Shown in pieces: positions 63,891 through 64,000 of a DNA stretch of 64,000 nt. Every line of letters begins with the position of its first letter. Within the stretch, counting starts at the first letter, position 1. The stretch lies in the NCBI GenBank assembly GCA_963682055.1, contig OY821741.1, positions 23,320,711 through 23,384,710 on the forward strand, given 5' to 3'. The notes under the pieces were generated by a model that had not been told where the DNA came from, ran no database searches, and worked only from the letters and a program-made list of their open reading frames with translations. The stretch is from Primula veris. Its lineage: Eukaryota > Streptophyta > Magnoliopsida > Ericales > Primulaceae. Made by a program: the position numbers and the translations under genes.

Positions 63891-63996
63891 GGACCAATCC
63901 TTAATTAGTTTCAGAAATAATGGACCAATCCTTAAATAAATTTTATAGCCGGACCAATCCTTAAACACATTTGTTTTCATGGTCCAATCTTTAATT
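63891..63996. repeat. Four ~30-bp spaced copies of ggaccaatcctta
   Basis: The motif ggaccaatcc followed by ttaa starts at 63891, 63922 and 63951, and a variant ggtccaatcttt starts at 63981. Spacings are 31, 29 and 30 bp. The bases between copies are AT-rich and not conserved. Regularly spaced motif copies near an element end are typical of subterminal or terminal-repeat regions of plant DNA transposons. This may be the MULE's right terminus, continuing out of the window. Confidence 0.8.
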
Positions 63997-64000
63997 TTCT

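Overview
The window looks like nuclear DNA of a flowering plant. Two things show this. A plant-type Mutator-like (MULE) transposase fragment lies at the right edge, with a TATA-like and CT-rich leader upstream of it. Almost everything else is one very long tandem satellite. No bacterial-style gene organisation, rRNA, tRNA or CRISPR array is visible. I cannot name the species.

Layout. (1) 1-61985 is a single head-to-tail satellite array, open at the left edge of the window. The unit is a 219-bp dimer made of two related monomers, A (114 bp) and B (105 bp), about 283 dimers in all. No inserted transposon and no inverted unit was seen. (2) The array has higher-order structure at several scales: 438 bp (2 dimers), 657 bp (3), 1752 bp (8), 2181 bp (10 minus 9 bp), 4814 bp (22 minus 4 bp), 5904 bp (27 minus 9 bp) and a tandem duplication of roughly 12-13 kb. 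The offsets I measured are explained by a few diagnostic indels: -48, -9, -6, -1, +1, +1 and +2 bp. (3) At about 61984 the satellite runs directly into the coding sequence of a MULE transposase read on the minus strand. The protein is cut just after the first catalytic Asp of the transposase domain, and its reading frame ends in satellite-derived codons. (4) 62917-63640 is AT-rich non-coding DNA with direct repeats and a perfect 28-bp inverted repeat. (5) 63640-64000 holds GA/CT-rich microsatellite, an AT-rich TATA-like tract and four copies of a roughly 30-bp motif. Read on the minus strand, these could be leader, promoter and subterminal repeats of the same MULE.

Interpretation. The window is probably the right-hand edge of a large heterochromatic satellite block, possibly centromeric, pericentromeric or knob-like, next to the 5' half of a decayed MULE. 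No gene here appears to be functional. The informative content is the recent amplification history of the array and its junction with the transposon.
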